6,037 nt of DNA, taken from Ignavibacteriales bacterium. GTDB lineage: Bacteria; Bacteroidota; Ignavibacteria; T3Sed10-11. A program made the translations under genes and the position numbers. The notes beneath the pieces were generated by a model. It was not told the DNA's origin. It searched no databases and saw nothing but the letters and a program-made list of their open reading frames with translations. This document shows positions 1 to 6,037 of this stretch, piece after piece; position 1 is the first letter of the stretch, and each line of letters begins with the position of its first letter. The stretch covers positions 1 to 6,037 of the forward strand of contig PWJF01000286.1 in the NCBI GenBank assembly GCA_003560935.1, in the 5' to 3' direction.

Positions 1-1512
1 CGCGGTTTCCGTTATATGTTTTACTTCACCGCCGTCGGTACTCACATACCGAATGTTCATGTAAAATTCGCCGCTTAAATTTTTACCGCGGTGTACTATT
101 CCGCTCCCCTGTAAAAAAGCAATGAATTTCCCATCGGGCGACCATGAAGGATTTGAGTACTGATCGGGCATACGGGTAAGCTGAACCGGATTGCCCCTGC
201 CGTCAAGTCGTTGTTTAAACAGATGACCGCCGCTCTCGTTATCGTTCCATGTTACGTATGCCACCCACCGACTGTCGGGTGATACAGCGGGTGCATATTC
301 AAGCCATCTATCCTGTACTGTTATTCGTTCCGGTGTTCCGTCGGGCATACTCATGCGATAAATATGACCCGCAGATTGAAACACGAGCGTTCGGCCGTCC
401 GGAGAAAGCGTCGGCCAGCGGATCATACGGGATTGAAATGAATCGTCGGTGATGCGATAATTGAAATGTACCGCATCCGCTATTTGCTGTTCGACCGTTG
501 CGGTGAAAGGAATTACTTCGGGATTACCCGATTCGACGTTGATTTTATGAATTTTTCCATCAAAGGTGATCACAATGTCATTGTTGTCGGGTGTCCACGC
601 AAATGCAGGATGCACACCGTGCACTGCCCAGGTTTCCTGTTGATCGGGATCGAGACCGTCGAATATTTTACGCTCCGCTCCGGTTTCGAGATCACGGATA
701 AACAGACATGTGTGTGTGCCGACGCGTCTCACAAATGCGAGCTTCTTCCCGTCGGGCGAGGGGATCGGGCGCACTGCACCTCCCGGCGCCCGCGTAACGG
801 GTTCGGTTCTTCCTGTCTCGCGGTCGAAACGGTTGATCTGATAAATTCCCTGATGGACATCCCTGTTGTATTCAAATACCTGGTCGGGATAAAAACTGTA
901 ATAGACCCATCTACCGTCGGGAGAAACTGCCGGTTCATTTTGGTCCGACTGCCAGGCTATTCGGTCGACGAGCCGCACTCCTTGACCTCCATCGATGTGA
1001 TGCAGCCAGATCTCCCCTCCGCCGAGCGATCGTATGTGACGGATATGTTTCTTCATCACGATATATTCACCGTCGGGTGTCCAATATGGAGAAGTCGGGT
1101 ACGGATCGTTATCAAATGTAATCTGCCGGGGTTCGGTACCGTCGGCATTCATAACCCAGATATTGTCAACCCCGCTGCGATCGCTTGTAAATGCTATCGT
1201 GGCACCATCCGGGCTGTACCGCGGTTGATGTTCGTATGCAACACCTCCGGAAAGTAATTCGGCGTCTCCGCCCCCGAATGGGATGCGATAAATATTACCC
1301 AGCAAATCGAATACAATCCAGCGCCCGTCGGGGCTCACGTCGAGATTTATCCACGTCCCTTCGTTCGTTTCGAATGAGATGACATCGGTCGGCCAGTGCT
1401 CCCACTGCTCGCCGTCTATTTTCCAATCCTTGCCGCTCGGGTAGTAGTCCTGCGAGCCGGCACTGAATGAGAATAAGATCACGAGAATACATAGATATAT
1501 ACTTTTATACAT
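1..1512 (-). CDS. Exported TolB-like (PD40) beta-propeller protein, probable amidohydrolase fusion; C-terminus off the left edge
   Basis: The reading frame is open for 504 codons from the ATG at 1512 to the window edge, so the 3' end is missing. Residues 1-20 form a signal peptide (MYKS, then a hydrophobic run ending FSAGSQ), so the protein is exported to the periplasm or cell surface. Repeated PD40 blade motifs follow: SPDG near residues 60, 100, 197, 252, 370 and 458, with variants TPDG (145), TPDN (307), MPDG (389) and SPDS (411). These indicate two consecutive TolB-type propellers. Segments such as DLLGNIYRIPFGGGDAELLS and QETWAVHGVHPAFAWTPDN resemble large exported proteins with N-terminal TolB propellers and a C-terminal metal-dependent amidohydrolase. 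That catalytic domain would lie outside the window, so enzymatic function is inferred. The start is well supported: AAGGAGG lies 5-11 bases upstream, within the 12-base gap after pyrR, which indicates co-transcription with pyrR. A TolB-propeller protein without an enzyme domain remains possible. Confidence 0.85.
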   Translation of the reverse strand, partial: MYKSIYLCILVILFSFSAGSQDYYPSGKDWKIDGEQWEHWPTDVISFETNEGTWINLDVSPDGRWIVFDLLGNIYRIPFGGGDAELLSGGVAYEHQPRYSPDGATIAFTSDRSGVDNIWVMNADGTEPRQITFDNDPYPTSPYWTPDGEYIVMKKHIRHIRSLGGGEIWLHHIDGGQGVRLVDRIAWQSDQNEPAVSPDGRWVYYSFYPDQVFEYNRDVHQGIYQINRFDRETGRTEPVTRAPGGAVRPIPSPDGKKLAFVRRVGTHTCLFIRDLETGAERKIFDGLDPDQQETWAVHGVHPAFAWTPDNNDIVITFDGKIHKINVESGNPEVIPFTATVEQQIADAVHFNYRITDDSFQSRMIRWPTLSPDGRTLVFQSAGHIYRMSMPDGTPERITVQDRWLEYAPAVSPDSRWVAYVTWNDNESGGHLFKQRLDGRGNPVQLTRMPDQYSNPSWSPDGKFIAFLQGSGIVHRGKNLSGEFYMNIRYVSTDGGEVKHITETA

Positions 1513-1524
1513 GATTTCCTCCTT
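1513..1524 (-). promoter_or_regulatory. Strong Shine-Dalgarno site of the propeller gene
   Basis: On the minus strand the gap between the pyrR stop and the next ATG reads AAGGAGGAAATC, a perfect anti-16S match at good spacing. It fixes the start at 1512 and shows that the propeller gene is translated on its own initiation signal within the pyrR transcript. Confidence 0.85.
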
Positions 1525-2160
<636 letters not shown>

Positions 2161-2175
2161 TTATTATCATTCTGT

Positions 2176-2207
2176 CCCTTTCCATCTCGCGGGATAGGAT
2201 TAAAGGG
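2176..2207 (-). promoter_or_regulatory. PyrR-binding loop (anti-antiterminator hairpin) in the pyrR leader
   Basis: Read on the minus strand, the lower stem is CCCUUU (2207-2202) with AAAGGG (2181-2176). A 5' bulge AAU (2201-2199) follows, then CC with GG, one unpaired U, AUC with GAU, and a hexaloop CCGCGA at 2192-2187. PyrR targets in Bacillus have a C-G-closed CNGNGA hexaloop, a short upper stem and a purine-rich 5' bulge above a lower stem. All of these are present, and where bases differ from the consensus the pairing is kept (U-A where Bacillus has U-G). The hairpin lies about 13 bases from the predicted transcript start and immediately upstream of the pyrR gene. The assignment is by consensus matching by eye, without a covariance-model search. 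Confidence 0.7.
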
Positions 2208-2226
2208 TTAATAATTTATTGGAACT

Positions 2227-2255
2227 AATATACAACAACTTATCGATTAATTCAA
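2227..2255 (-). promoter_or_regulatory. Sigma70-like promoter for pyrR and the propeller gene
   Basis: On the minus strand, TTGAAT (2255-2250) is followed by a 17-base spacer and TATATT (2232-2227). Transcription would start near 2220, giving a leader of about 145 nt that includes the whole PyrR-type hairpin. The match is good, but the region is AT-rich and some lineages use divergent promoter consensus sequences. Confidence 0.5.
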
Positions 2256-2470
2256 TTGAAAATATTTTTCATTTGAGAAAATCGATCTGCGCCGGGGTGC
2301 TGAAATCCAACATATGACTGGTTTCGGTAATCACAGGCAATCGGTCCGGCGTCAACGAGTGTTCTTTCCATTAATCTTTTATTTCATAACGGTCTTATTA
2401 GTGGTCGACAAATCGCCTCTTCCGCTGCCGTATTTTCCGAAAATATTCTTACCATTATGATGTGTATCAG
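2256..2470. other. Divergent intergenic core without a convincing gene
   Basis: This is the middle of the 484-base gap between pyrR and rpmB. It holds two short, mutually exclusive coding-like readings. One is a 33-codon minus-strand stretch (2370 to a stop at 2269) reading like a worn gene end, with DRLPVITETSHMLDF inside. The other is a plus-strand ATG frame of 48 codons (2314-2460) with a hydrophobic segment. Neither has a good ribosome binding site. No tRNA, repeat array or insertion-sequence end is visible. Confidence 0.5.
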
Positions 2471-2490
2471 TTGCAAATTTTCATAAATAT

Positions 2491-2518
2491 TTGTAAATTT
2501 ACAGTTTCTGAATATATA
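2491..2518 (+). promoter_or_regulatory. Candidate promoter of the rpmB operon
   Basis: TTGTAA (2491-2496) is followed by 16 bases and TATATA (2513-2518), in an AT-rich stretch about 40 bases before rpmB. An alternative -35, TTGCAA at 2471-2476, lies 17 bases before TAAATT. Low complexity makes the exact hexamers uncertain; the location is plausible for a ribosomal protein gene. Confidence 0.4.
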
Positions 2519-2557
2519 TACATTTTATTAGCACTACATCAATAAGAAGGTTATATT

Positions 2558-2749
2558 ATGGCACGAGTTTGTGATATTTGCGGAAAAGGCCCGGTAAGCG
2601 GTAATAACATCAGTCACGCAAACAACAAAACGCGGCGGCGATGGTTGCCCAACCTGCAGCGTGTGCGCGCTATCGTAAACGGCAGCGTAAAACGTATCAA
2701 AGTGTGTACGACTTGCCTCAAATCCGGTAAAGTAAAGAAAGCTGCGTAG
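2558..2749 (+). CDS. rpmB: Large ribosomal subunit protein bL28, zinc-binding (C+) type
   Basis: The product is a 63-residue basic protein. [12 protein letters not shown] at the N-terminus, the [16 protein letters not shown] block (about 19-34) and the C-terminal [11 protein letters not shown] segment are diagnostic of bL28. Four cysteines in two CxxC pairs (C5/C8 and C50/C53) form a zinc ribbon, so this is the zinc-dependent form rather than the cysteine-free paralogue. The protein is a structural component of the 50S subunit. AGAAGG at 2545-2550 lies 7 bases before the ATG and supports the start. A candidate promoter sits just upstream, and the DoxX gene follows after 9 bases, so rpmB probably leads the membrane-gene cluster downstream. 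Confidence 0.97.
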   Translation: MARVCDICGKGPVSGNNISHANNKTRRRWLPNLQRVRAIVNGSVKRIKVCTTCLKSGKVKKAA

Positions 2750-2758
2750 ATTATAGTA

Positions 2759-3190
2759 ATGTCCTATCTCCACGGGTTTTCAGTTTTTGAACAATTCGGT
2801 CTTCTCTTACTCCGCGTCGGCAGCGGTTTATTTCTTGCCTTCCTCCACGGTTGGGGCAAAATGACCGCTCTGTGGGGTCATCTTTTCCAGGGAGATGATT
2901 GGGGCTTTCCGAACACAGTAGCTTCCCTCGGGTTTCCGTTTCCGTTATTCTTTGCAGGAGTTGTTGCAATCGTCGAATTTGTAGGCGGACTATTGTTTGC
3001 AGCGGGTTTATTTACCCGCTATGTTGCAGTATTCATAACCATTAATATGAGTGTAGCCGTATACCGACACTTGATATCAGATATGCGGTATGAACTGGCG
3101 GCACTATTTTTATTAATATCATTATATATACTTTTCCGTGGTGCAGGACGTTATTCATGCGACCGGTTTTTTAAAACCGATAGTGTTTAA
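2759..3190 (+). CDS. DoxX family integral membrane protein
   Basis: The 143-residue hydrophobic protein has about four transmembrane segments (roughly residues 12-31, 62-83, 86-104 and 110-128). DoxX signatures are the HGWGK turn after helix 1 (30-34), the EFVGGLLFAAGLFTR stretch (73-87), and the C-terminal GAGRYSCDRFF (128-138), equivalent to the usual GxGRYSLD ending. The name comes from an archaeal thiosulfate:quinone oxidoreductase subunit, but most bacterial members have no established reaction. Some work with redox or thiol stress systems, so the substrate cannot be stated here. The ATG follows the rpmB stop by 9 bases with no clear Shine-Dalgarno site, suggesting translational coupling. 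pgsA follows after 52 bases. Confidence 0.9.
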   Translation: MSYLHGFSVFEQFGLLLLRVGSGLFLAFLHGWGKMTALWGHLFQGDDWGFPNTVASLGFPFPLFFAGVVAIVEFVGGLLFAAGLFTRYVAVFITINMSVAVYRHLISDMRYELAALFLLISLYILFRGAGRYSCDRFFKTDSV

Positions 3191-3242
3191 CAGATAGTTC
3201 ACATCCAATAACGGAACGCGCCTCCGCTTATACGGCTCGAAT

Positions 3243-3857
3243 ATGACAATACCAAATCAGTTAACTACGCTACGTATTATCCTCACACCGGTTTTTCTCT
3301 ATCTCCTGTTTCAGGATTCACCCGGTTATAAACAAGCTGCGCTTGTCGTTTTTTTAGTCGCCGCATTAACCGATTGGTACGACGGCATGATCGCTCGCAG
3401 GTTCGGCTACCAGAGCGAATGGGGGCGTTTCCTTGACCCGCTTGCGGATAAAATTTTAACATCCGCAGCGTTTATAGGTTTTGTCGTGATCGGACTGGCG
3501 CATGTCTGGATGGTCATCCTTATCGTACTTCGCGATATTTTAGTCACCCTATTACGGGGTTATTCTGAATTCAAGAATATAGCCTTCTACCCGTCAAAAG
3601 GCGCTAAAATAAAAACCACCGTTCAGATGATCGTTCTGTATTATCTTCTCGTTGTGTATGTCGCCCATCACTCACCGTCAATATATATACTAATGCCGGA
3701 TACATTCGACGCCATGCTGCATCCGATTCTCGTCTATATACTCATGCTTGCCGTTACGATTTTCACCGTATGGACCGGCGTCGTATATCTCATTGCTAAT
3801 CGTAAAATGATTGTCGACCTCTATGCAAGCACCCGGAAAACCACCGAACCGAATTAA
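3243..3857 (+). CDS. pgsA: CDP-diacylglycerol--glycerol-3-phosphate 3-phosphatidyltransferase
   Basis: The 204-residue inner-membrane enzyme makes phosphatidylglycerophosphate from CDP-diacylglycerol and glycerol-3-phosphate, the committed step to phosphatidylglycerol and cardiolipin. The complete CDP-alcohol phosphatidyltransferase motif D-x2-D-G-x2-A-R-x8-G-x3-D-x3-D is present: D44, D47, G48, A51, R52, G61, D65 and D69, the last aspartates being metal-binding and catalytic. The N-terminal IPNQLTTLRIILTPVF segment is typical of PgsA, and several hydrophobic helices follow. Length is normal for the family. The start lacks a strong ribosome binding site but matches the conserved N-terminus. 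Its 3' end overlaps pgpA, which encodes the next enzyme. CDP-alcohol transferases for other head groups share the motif, but the N-terminus and pgpA support PgsA. Confidence 0.95.
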   Translation: MTIPNQLTTLRIILTPVFLYLLFQDSPGYKQAALVVFLVAALTDWYDGMIARRFGYQSEWGRFLDPLADKILTSAAFIGFVVIGLAHVWMVILIVLRDILVTLLRGYSEFKNIAFYPSKGAKIKTTVQMIVLYYLLVVYVAHHSPSIYILMPDTFDAMLHPILVYILMLAVTIFTVWTGVVYLIANRKMIVDLYASTRKTTEPN

Positions 3858-4314
3858 CCGTGCCGCAGAGCCGGCATTTATTACGAAATGCATCGCTACC
3901 GTTTTTTTCTCGGGATATTCACCTGTTGCACCGGGAACAGCAGGCTCAATAGTCGCGCTCATCCCCTTGATCATTTTTCCCGGCATGTCTACCGTAACGC
4001 TCGCTCTAATAACCATATCCGGATTCTCGATAGGGGTCTGGGCATCGAAACAGTTCGAGCGTGTCTATGGCGACGATCCACAAATAGTTGTAATTGATGA
4101 AACCGTGGGTATGTGGGTTACCATGTTGTTTGTACCGGTAACCTGGTTTACGATGACGGCAGGTTTTATTTTGTTCAGAATATTTGATATCATTAAACCA
4201 CCCCCTGCACGACAGCTTGAAGCTATACCGAACGGTTGGGGAATTATGCTCGACGATGTTGCAGCGGGAGTATATGCAGGGTTAACGGTTTTTCTTACAA
4301 CATTACTCATATGA
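3823..4314 (+). CDS. pgpA: Phosphatidylglycerophosphatase A
   Basis: The product is 163 residues from the ATG at 3823. A TTG four codons earlier (3811) is an alternative start; neither has a clear ribosome binding site, and the gene overlaps the end of pgsA either way, implying translational coupling. PgpA removes phosphate from phosphatidylglycerophosphate to give phosphatidylglycerol. Family motifs are SPVAPGTAGS (33-42), IDETVG (91-96, with the acidic pair), FRIFDIIKPPPARQLE (118-133) and GIMLDDVAAG (140-149, with the second acidic pair). Hydrophobic helices between them anchor it in the inner membrane. Adjacency to pgsA places substrate production and use side by side. gmhA begins 4 bases after the stop. 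Confidence 0.95.
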   Translation: MQAPGKPPNRINRAAEPAFITKCIATVFFSGYSPVAPGTAGSIVALIPLIIFPGMSTVTLALITISGFSIGVWASKQFERVYGDDPQIVVIDETVGMWVTMLFVPVTWFTMTAGFILFRIFDIIKPPPARQLEAIPNGWGIMLDDVAAGVYAGLTVFLTTLLI

Positions 4315-4318
4315 CGAT

Positions 4319-4918
4319 ATGAACAATTCAGAGCGTGACATCATTACCTCAAGTCTCGGTGCAAGCGCCGAACTGAAAAAGAAAATGATTGATTCTTGCA
4401 GTGAGGATATTATAAAAGCAGTGGATTTGATCGTGTCGTGTTTTAAGAAAGGAAATAAACTGCTGTTGTGTGGAAACGGGGGCAGCGCCGCAGATGCGCA
4501 GCATATCGCGACCGAGTTCGTCATCCGACTCAGTCGGGAAAGGCCCCGCCCGGCTCTTCCCGCTATTGCATTAACTACCGACACATCATATCTTACTGCC
4601 GGCTCGAACGACTTCGGTTATGAAAACGTCTTTTCGCGGGCAATCGAAGCACTCGGCAAAGAAAACGATATTTTAGTTGGAATAAGTACCAGCGGCAATT
4701 CACCAAACATTATACGTGCAGTACAGCTTGCAAACGATCAAAAGCTCGTTACGGTCGGATTGCTCGGTGGGAACGGCGGCACGATACATCCTCTCTGCAC
4801 TCACTCCATTATTATACCTTCAAGTGATACCCAACGTATTCAGGAAGGACACATTACGGCAGCACATATCATCTGCCAGTTAGTCGAAGAAAGAATGTTT
4901 GGTTTCACTGTAATGTAA
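4319..4918 (+). CDS. gmhA: Sedoheptulose 7-phosphate isomerase (SIS domain)
   Basis: The 199-residue cytosolic enzyme converts D-sedoheptulose 7-phosphate to D-glycero-D-manno-heptose 7-phosphate, the first step to ADP-heptose for LPS core or surface glycans. The SIS phosphosugar site appears as CGNGGSAADAQH (51-62) and ISTSGNSPN (122-130). By comparison with E. coli GmhA, metal ligands are H62, E66, Q175 and H183 in the RIQEGH...H segment, all present. LTTDTSYLTAGSNDFGYENV (85-104) is also typical. A DiaA-like SIS protein is the main alternative, but intact metal ligands favour GmhA. The ATG lies 4 bases after the pgpA stop without a strong ribosome binding site, so coupled translation is likely. 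The last 14 bases overlap the 3' end of tonB on the other strand. No other heptose gene is visible. Confidence 0.93.
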   Translation: MNNSERDIITSSLGASAELKKKMIDSCSEDIIKAVDLIVSCFKKGNKLLLCGNGGSAADAQHIATEFVIRLSRERPRPALPAIALTTDTSYLTAGSNDFGYENVFSRAIEALGKENDILVGISTSGNSPNIIRAVQLANDQKLVTVGLLGGNGGTIHPLCTHSIIIPSSDTQRIQEGHITAAHIICQLVEERMFGFTVM

Positions 4919-5690
4919 AATGGAATGTAATATAACAATCCTGTTCTACCTGCGGTTGAGCACGGCTGAGCGGTTCGAATCGCCAGTACCGTACTGCCGA
5001 TTGTGCAGCATCCTCAAGCCGGGGATTGCCGCGCTGCACCGGATGGACGGACTTTATAGAGCCGTCGGGAAAGACGGTCGCCCGCAATCGTATCACCGCT
5101 TCTACATTTACACCGGAAGGATACTCGGGCAGTGTACCGCTTACCTTTTTACGGGTAACATCGCCTACCCATTCAAGGGCATATGAAATATCCCTATCCG
5201 TATCCCGTTGTTGAGGAGACGAGCCGGTAGCAACGGGAGAATCGCCGCGTACTTCATCCGGCACCGGCAGCTGGAACCGTTCACGTTCACCCAGAATCGA
5301 ACCGGCGTCGCGTTCGCGCCGGTCGCGCATTTCGTCCGGCGGCTGCTGGCGCTCTTCCGTCATTCGCTGGGCAAGATCCACTCGATCGCGTTCCGGAAGC
5401 CGTATGATCTCATCATCTTGCTGCAATTCCCTCCGCTCGGGCAATTGTACAGGCCGTTGGGTAGCGGGTGCTTCACGCCGCTCTGCAACCACCGGCTCGC
5501 GTTCGGCACGCGTAACCTGCGGTTGTTCTTGCGGACGCGCCGGCTCCTGTTGTGTCGGAGCTCCCCACGAAACTTCGACAAATTCGGGCAACTCGGCATC
5601 CAACGATACCTTCATAATTGCAAACAATACAAGTATGATGATATGGATACCAATTGTTCCGATCCAACCATTTAATTTTTCTTTCTCCAC
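4905..5690 (-). CDS. tonB: Energy transducer TonB
   Basis: The 261-residue protein has a GTG start. A single N-terminal transmembrane anchor (about residues 9-29, with a histidine at 16 as in TonB anchors) precedes a long periplasmic linker (about 44-165) rich in Pro, Gln, Glu and Arg. The C-terminal TonB domain (about 185-261) shows GTLPEYPSGVNVEAVIRLR, FPDGSIKSVHPV, LEDAAQSAVRYWRFEPL and a final beta strand. TonB transmits proton-motive energy from ExbB/ExbD to outer-membrane receptors. The start is fixed by AGGAGG 6 bases upstream. The linker is charged with Glu/Arg rather than the Pro/Lys repeats of enteric TonB. exbD lies immediately upstream on the same strand. The 3' end overlaps gmhA by 14 bases with no evident terminator between them. 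Confidence 0.93.
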   Translation of the reverse strand: MEKEKLNGWIGTIGIHIIILVLFAIMKVSLDAELPEFVEVSWGAPTQQEPARPQEQPQVTRAEREPVVAERREAPATQRPVQLPERRELQQDDEIIRLPERDRVDLAQRMTEERQQPPDEMRDRRERDAGSILGERERFQLPVPDEVRGDSPVATGSSPQQRDTDRDISYALEWVGDVTRKKVSGTLPEYPSGVNVEAVIRLRATVFPDGSIKSVHPVQRGNPRLEDAAQSAVRYWRFEPLSRAQPQVEQDCYITFHFTLQ

Positions 5691-5696
5691 AGGATA

Positions 5697-5702
5697 CCTC
5701 CT
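5697..5702 (-). promoter_or_regulatory. Ribosome binding site of tonB
   Basis: AGGAGG on the minus strand overlaps the exbD TAG stop and lies 6 bases before a GTG. It decides this non-ATG start and indicates coupled exbD-tonB translation. Confidence 0.75.
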
Positions 5703-6037
5703 ATCGTCTCAACGGTTCGGTTGCGATATTAAATCGTGTCGCACCGACCGCTTTGGCAATATCGATAACTTCGATTGTATTTTGCAGGCTTACAGTACGG
5801 TCTGCTTGTATGATAACAACATTATCCGGATCGCGTTCAATCACCGGCAGCATTCGCGCTCCCAGATCTCCTATAGCTATCTGCTCGTTATTGAAAAAGA
5901 GTTCGCCTCCCTCCGTCAAGGTAATGATCACCTGTTGTTCGGTCTGCGGTTCTCCGGTTTCCGCATGCGGTAGCTGAACTTTAATCCCGGGCTGTATAAC
6001 AAACGATGAAGAAAGCAGAAAAAATATCAAAAGTAAA
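5701..6037 (-). CDS. exbD: Biopolymer transport protein ExbD/TolR; N-terminus off the right edge
   Basis: The frame is open to the window edge, with 111 residues visible. It begins inside the single transmembrane helix (LLLIFFLLSSSFV) and continues into the periplasmic domain, with PGIKVQLPHAET, an ITLTEGGELFFNNEQI strand pair, VIIQADRTV and the closing helix-strand before TEPLRR. These are typical of ExbD/TolR. Roughly 25-30 residues, including the helix aspartate that carries protons, should lie outside the window. A TTG codon at 6030 falls within the membrane helix and is not the true start. ExbD forms the proton-driven motor with ExbB and energises TonB. The tonB gene 10 bases downstream makes ExbD more likely than TolR. 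exbB is probably further upstream, beyond the window. Confidence 0.92.
   Translation of the reverse strand, partial: LLLIFFLLSSSFVIQPGIKVQLPHAETGEPQTEQQVIITLTEGGELFFNNEQIAIGDLGARMLPVIERDPDNVVIIQADRTVSLQNTIEVIDIAKAVGATRFNIATEPLRR

Noticed and set aside
466..1257. 263-codon open frame on the plus strand
   Set aside because: It is antisense to the propeller gene, whose minus-strand frame has a signal peptide, a perfect ribosome binding site and regular SPDG blades. Biased codons in those repeats keep the opposite strand open.
3162..3180. Palindrome CGGTTTT..AAAACCG at the end of the DoxX gene, considered as a terminator
   Set aside because: The stem is mostly A-T with a tiny loop, lies inside the coding sequence and has no U run after it. 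The following genes look co-transcribed.
3811..3822. TTG start for pgpA four codons upstream
   Set aside because: The ATG at 3823 is close by, and the extra residues MSTS are not needed for any PgpA motif. It is kept only as an alternative.
5404..5973. 189-codon open frame on the plus strand across tonB and exbD
   Set aside because: Both minus-strand proteins are clear TonB and ExbD. The plus frame is Ser/Cys/Arg-rich low-complexity antisense and crosses two genes.
6028..6030. TTG as the start of exbD
   Set aside because: It falls in the middle of the transmembrane helix, and upstream codons (Leu-Leu) continue it to the edge, so the gene is truncated by the window.

Overview
The window reads as chromosomal DNA of a Gram-negative bacterium. 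The evidence is an ExbD/TonB energy-transduction pair, GmhA for LPS heptose precursors, and a secreted TolB-like propeller protein. PyrR together with a TolB-propeller/amidohydrolase-type protein recalls FCB-group or related lineages (Gemmatimonadota, Bacteroidota/Rhodothermota and neighbouring candidate phyla). That placement is family-level inference; no rRNA or other decisive marker is present. No mobile element, CRISPR array, tRNA or rRNA was found.

Left block (1-2255, minus strand). A sigma70-like promoter (2227-2255) precedes a leader of about 145 nt, then pyrR (1525-2073), then, 12 bases later and behind a perfect Shine-Dalgarno site, a large exported TolB/PD40 propeller protein. The propeller gene starts at 1512 and runs off the left edge after 504 codons; by family resemblance it should end in an amidohydrolase domain. 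The leader holds a hairpin (2176-2207) whose hexaloop CCGCGA fits the PyrR-binding consensus CNGNGA, a second hairpin followed by a U run, and an alternative pairing that would exclude both. This is the layout of a PyrR-controlled transcription attenuator and is the most interesting feature here.

Divergent intergenic region (2208-2557). It carries the minus-strand promoter, a central stretch of about 200 bases with short coding-like readings on both strands but no convincing gene, and an AT-rich promoter region for rpmB.

Middle block (2558-4918, plus strand). The order is rpmB (zinc-type ribosomal protein bL28), a DoxX-family membrane protein, pgsA, pgpA and gmhA, tightly packed (gaps of 9 and 52 bases, an overlap, and a gap of 4). 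PgsA and PgpA catalyse consecutive steps of phosphatidylglycerol synthesis. GmhA starts heptose synthesis for LPS. The block looks like a growth-linked envelope operon led by a ribosomal protein gene.

Right block (4905-6037, minus strand). exbD (5' end beyond the right edge) is followed by tonB, which has a GTG start behind a strong ribosome binding site. Their products would power TonB-dependent outer-membrane uptake. tonB converges on gmhA and the two reading frames overlap by 14 bases.

Apart from the PyrR leader and its unusual downstream partner, the genes are recognisable housekeeping and envelope functions. I see no wholly undescribed system.
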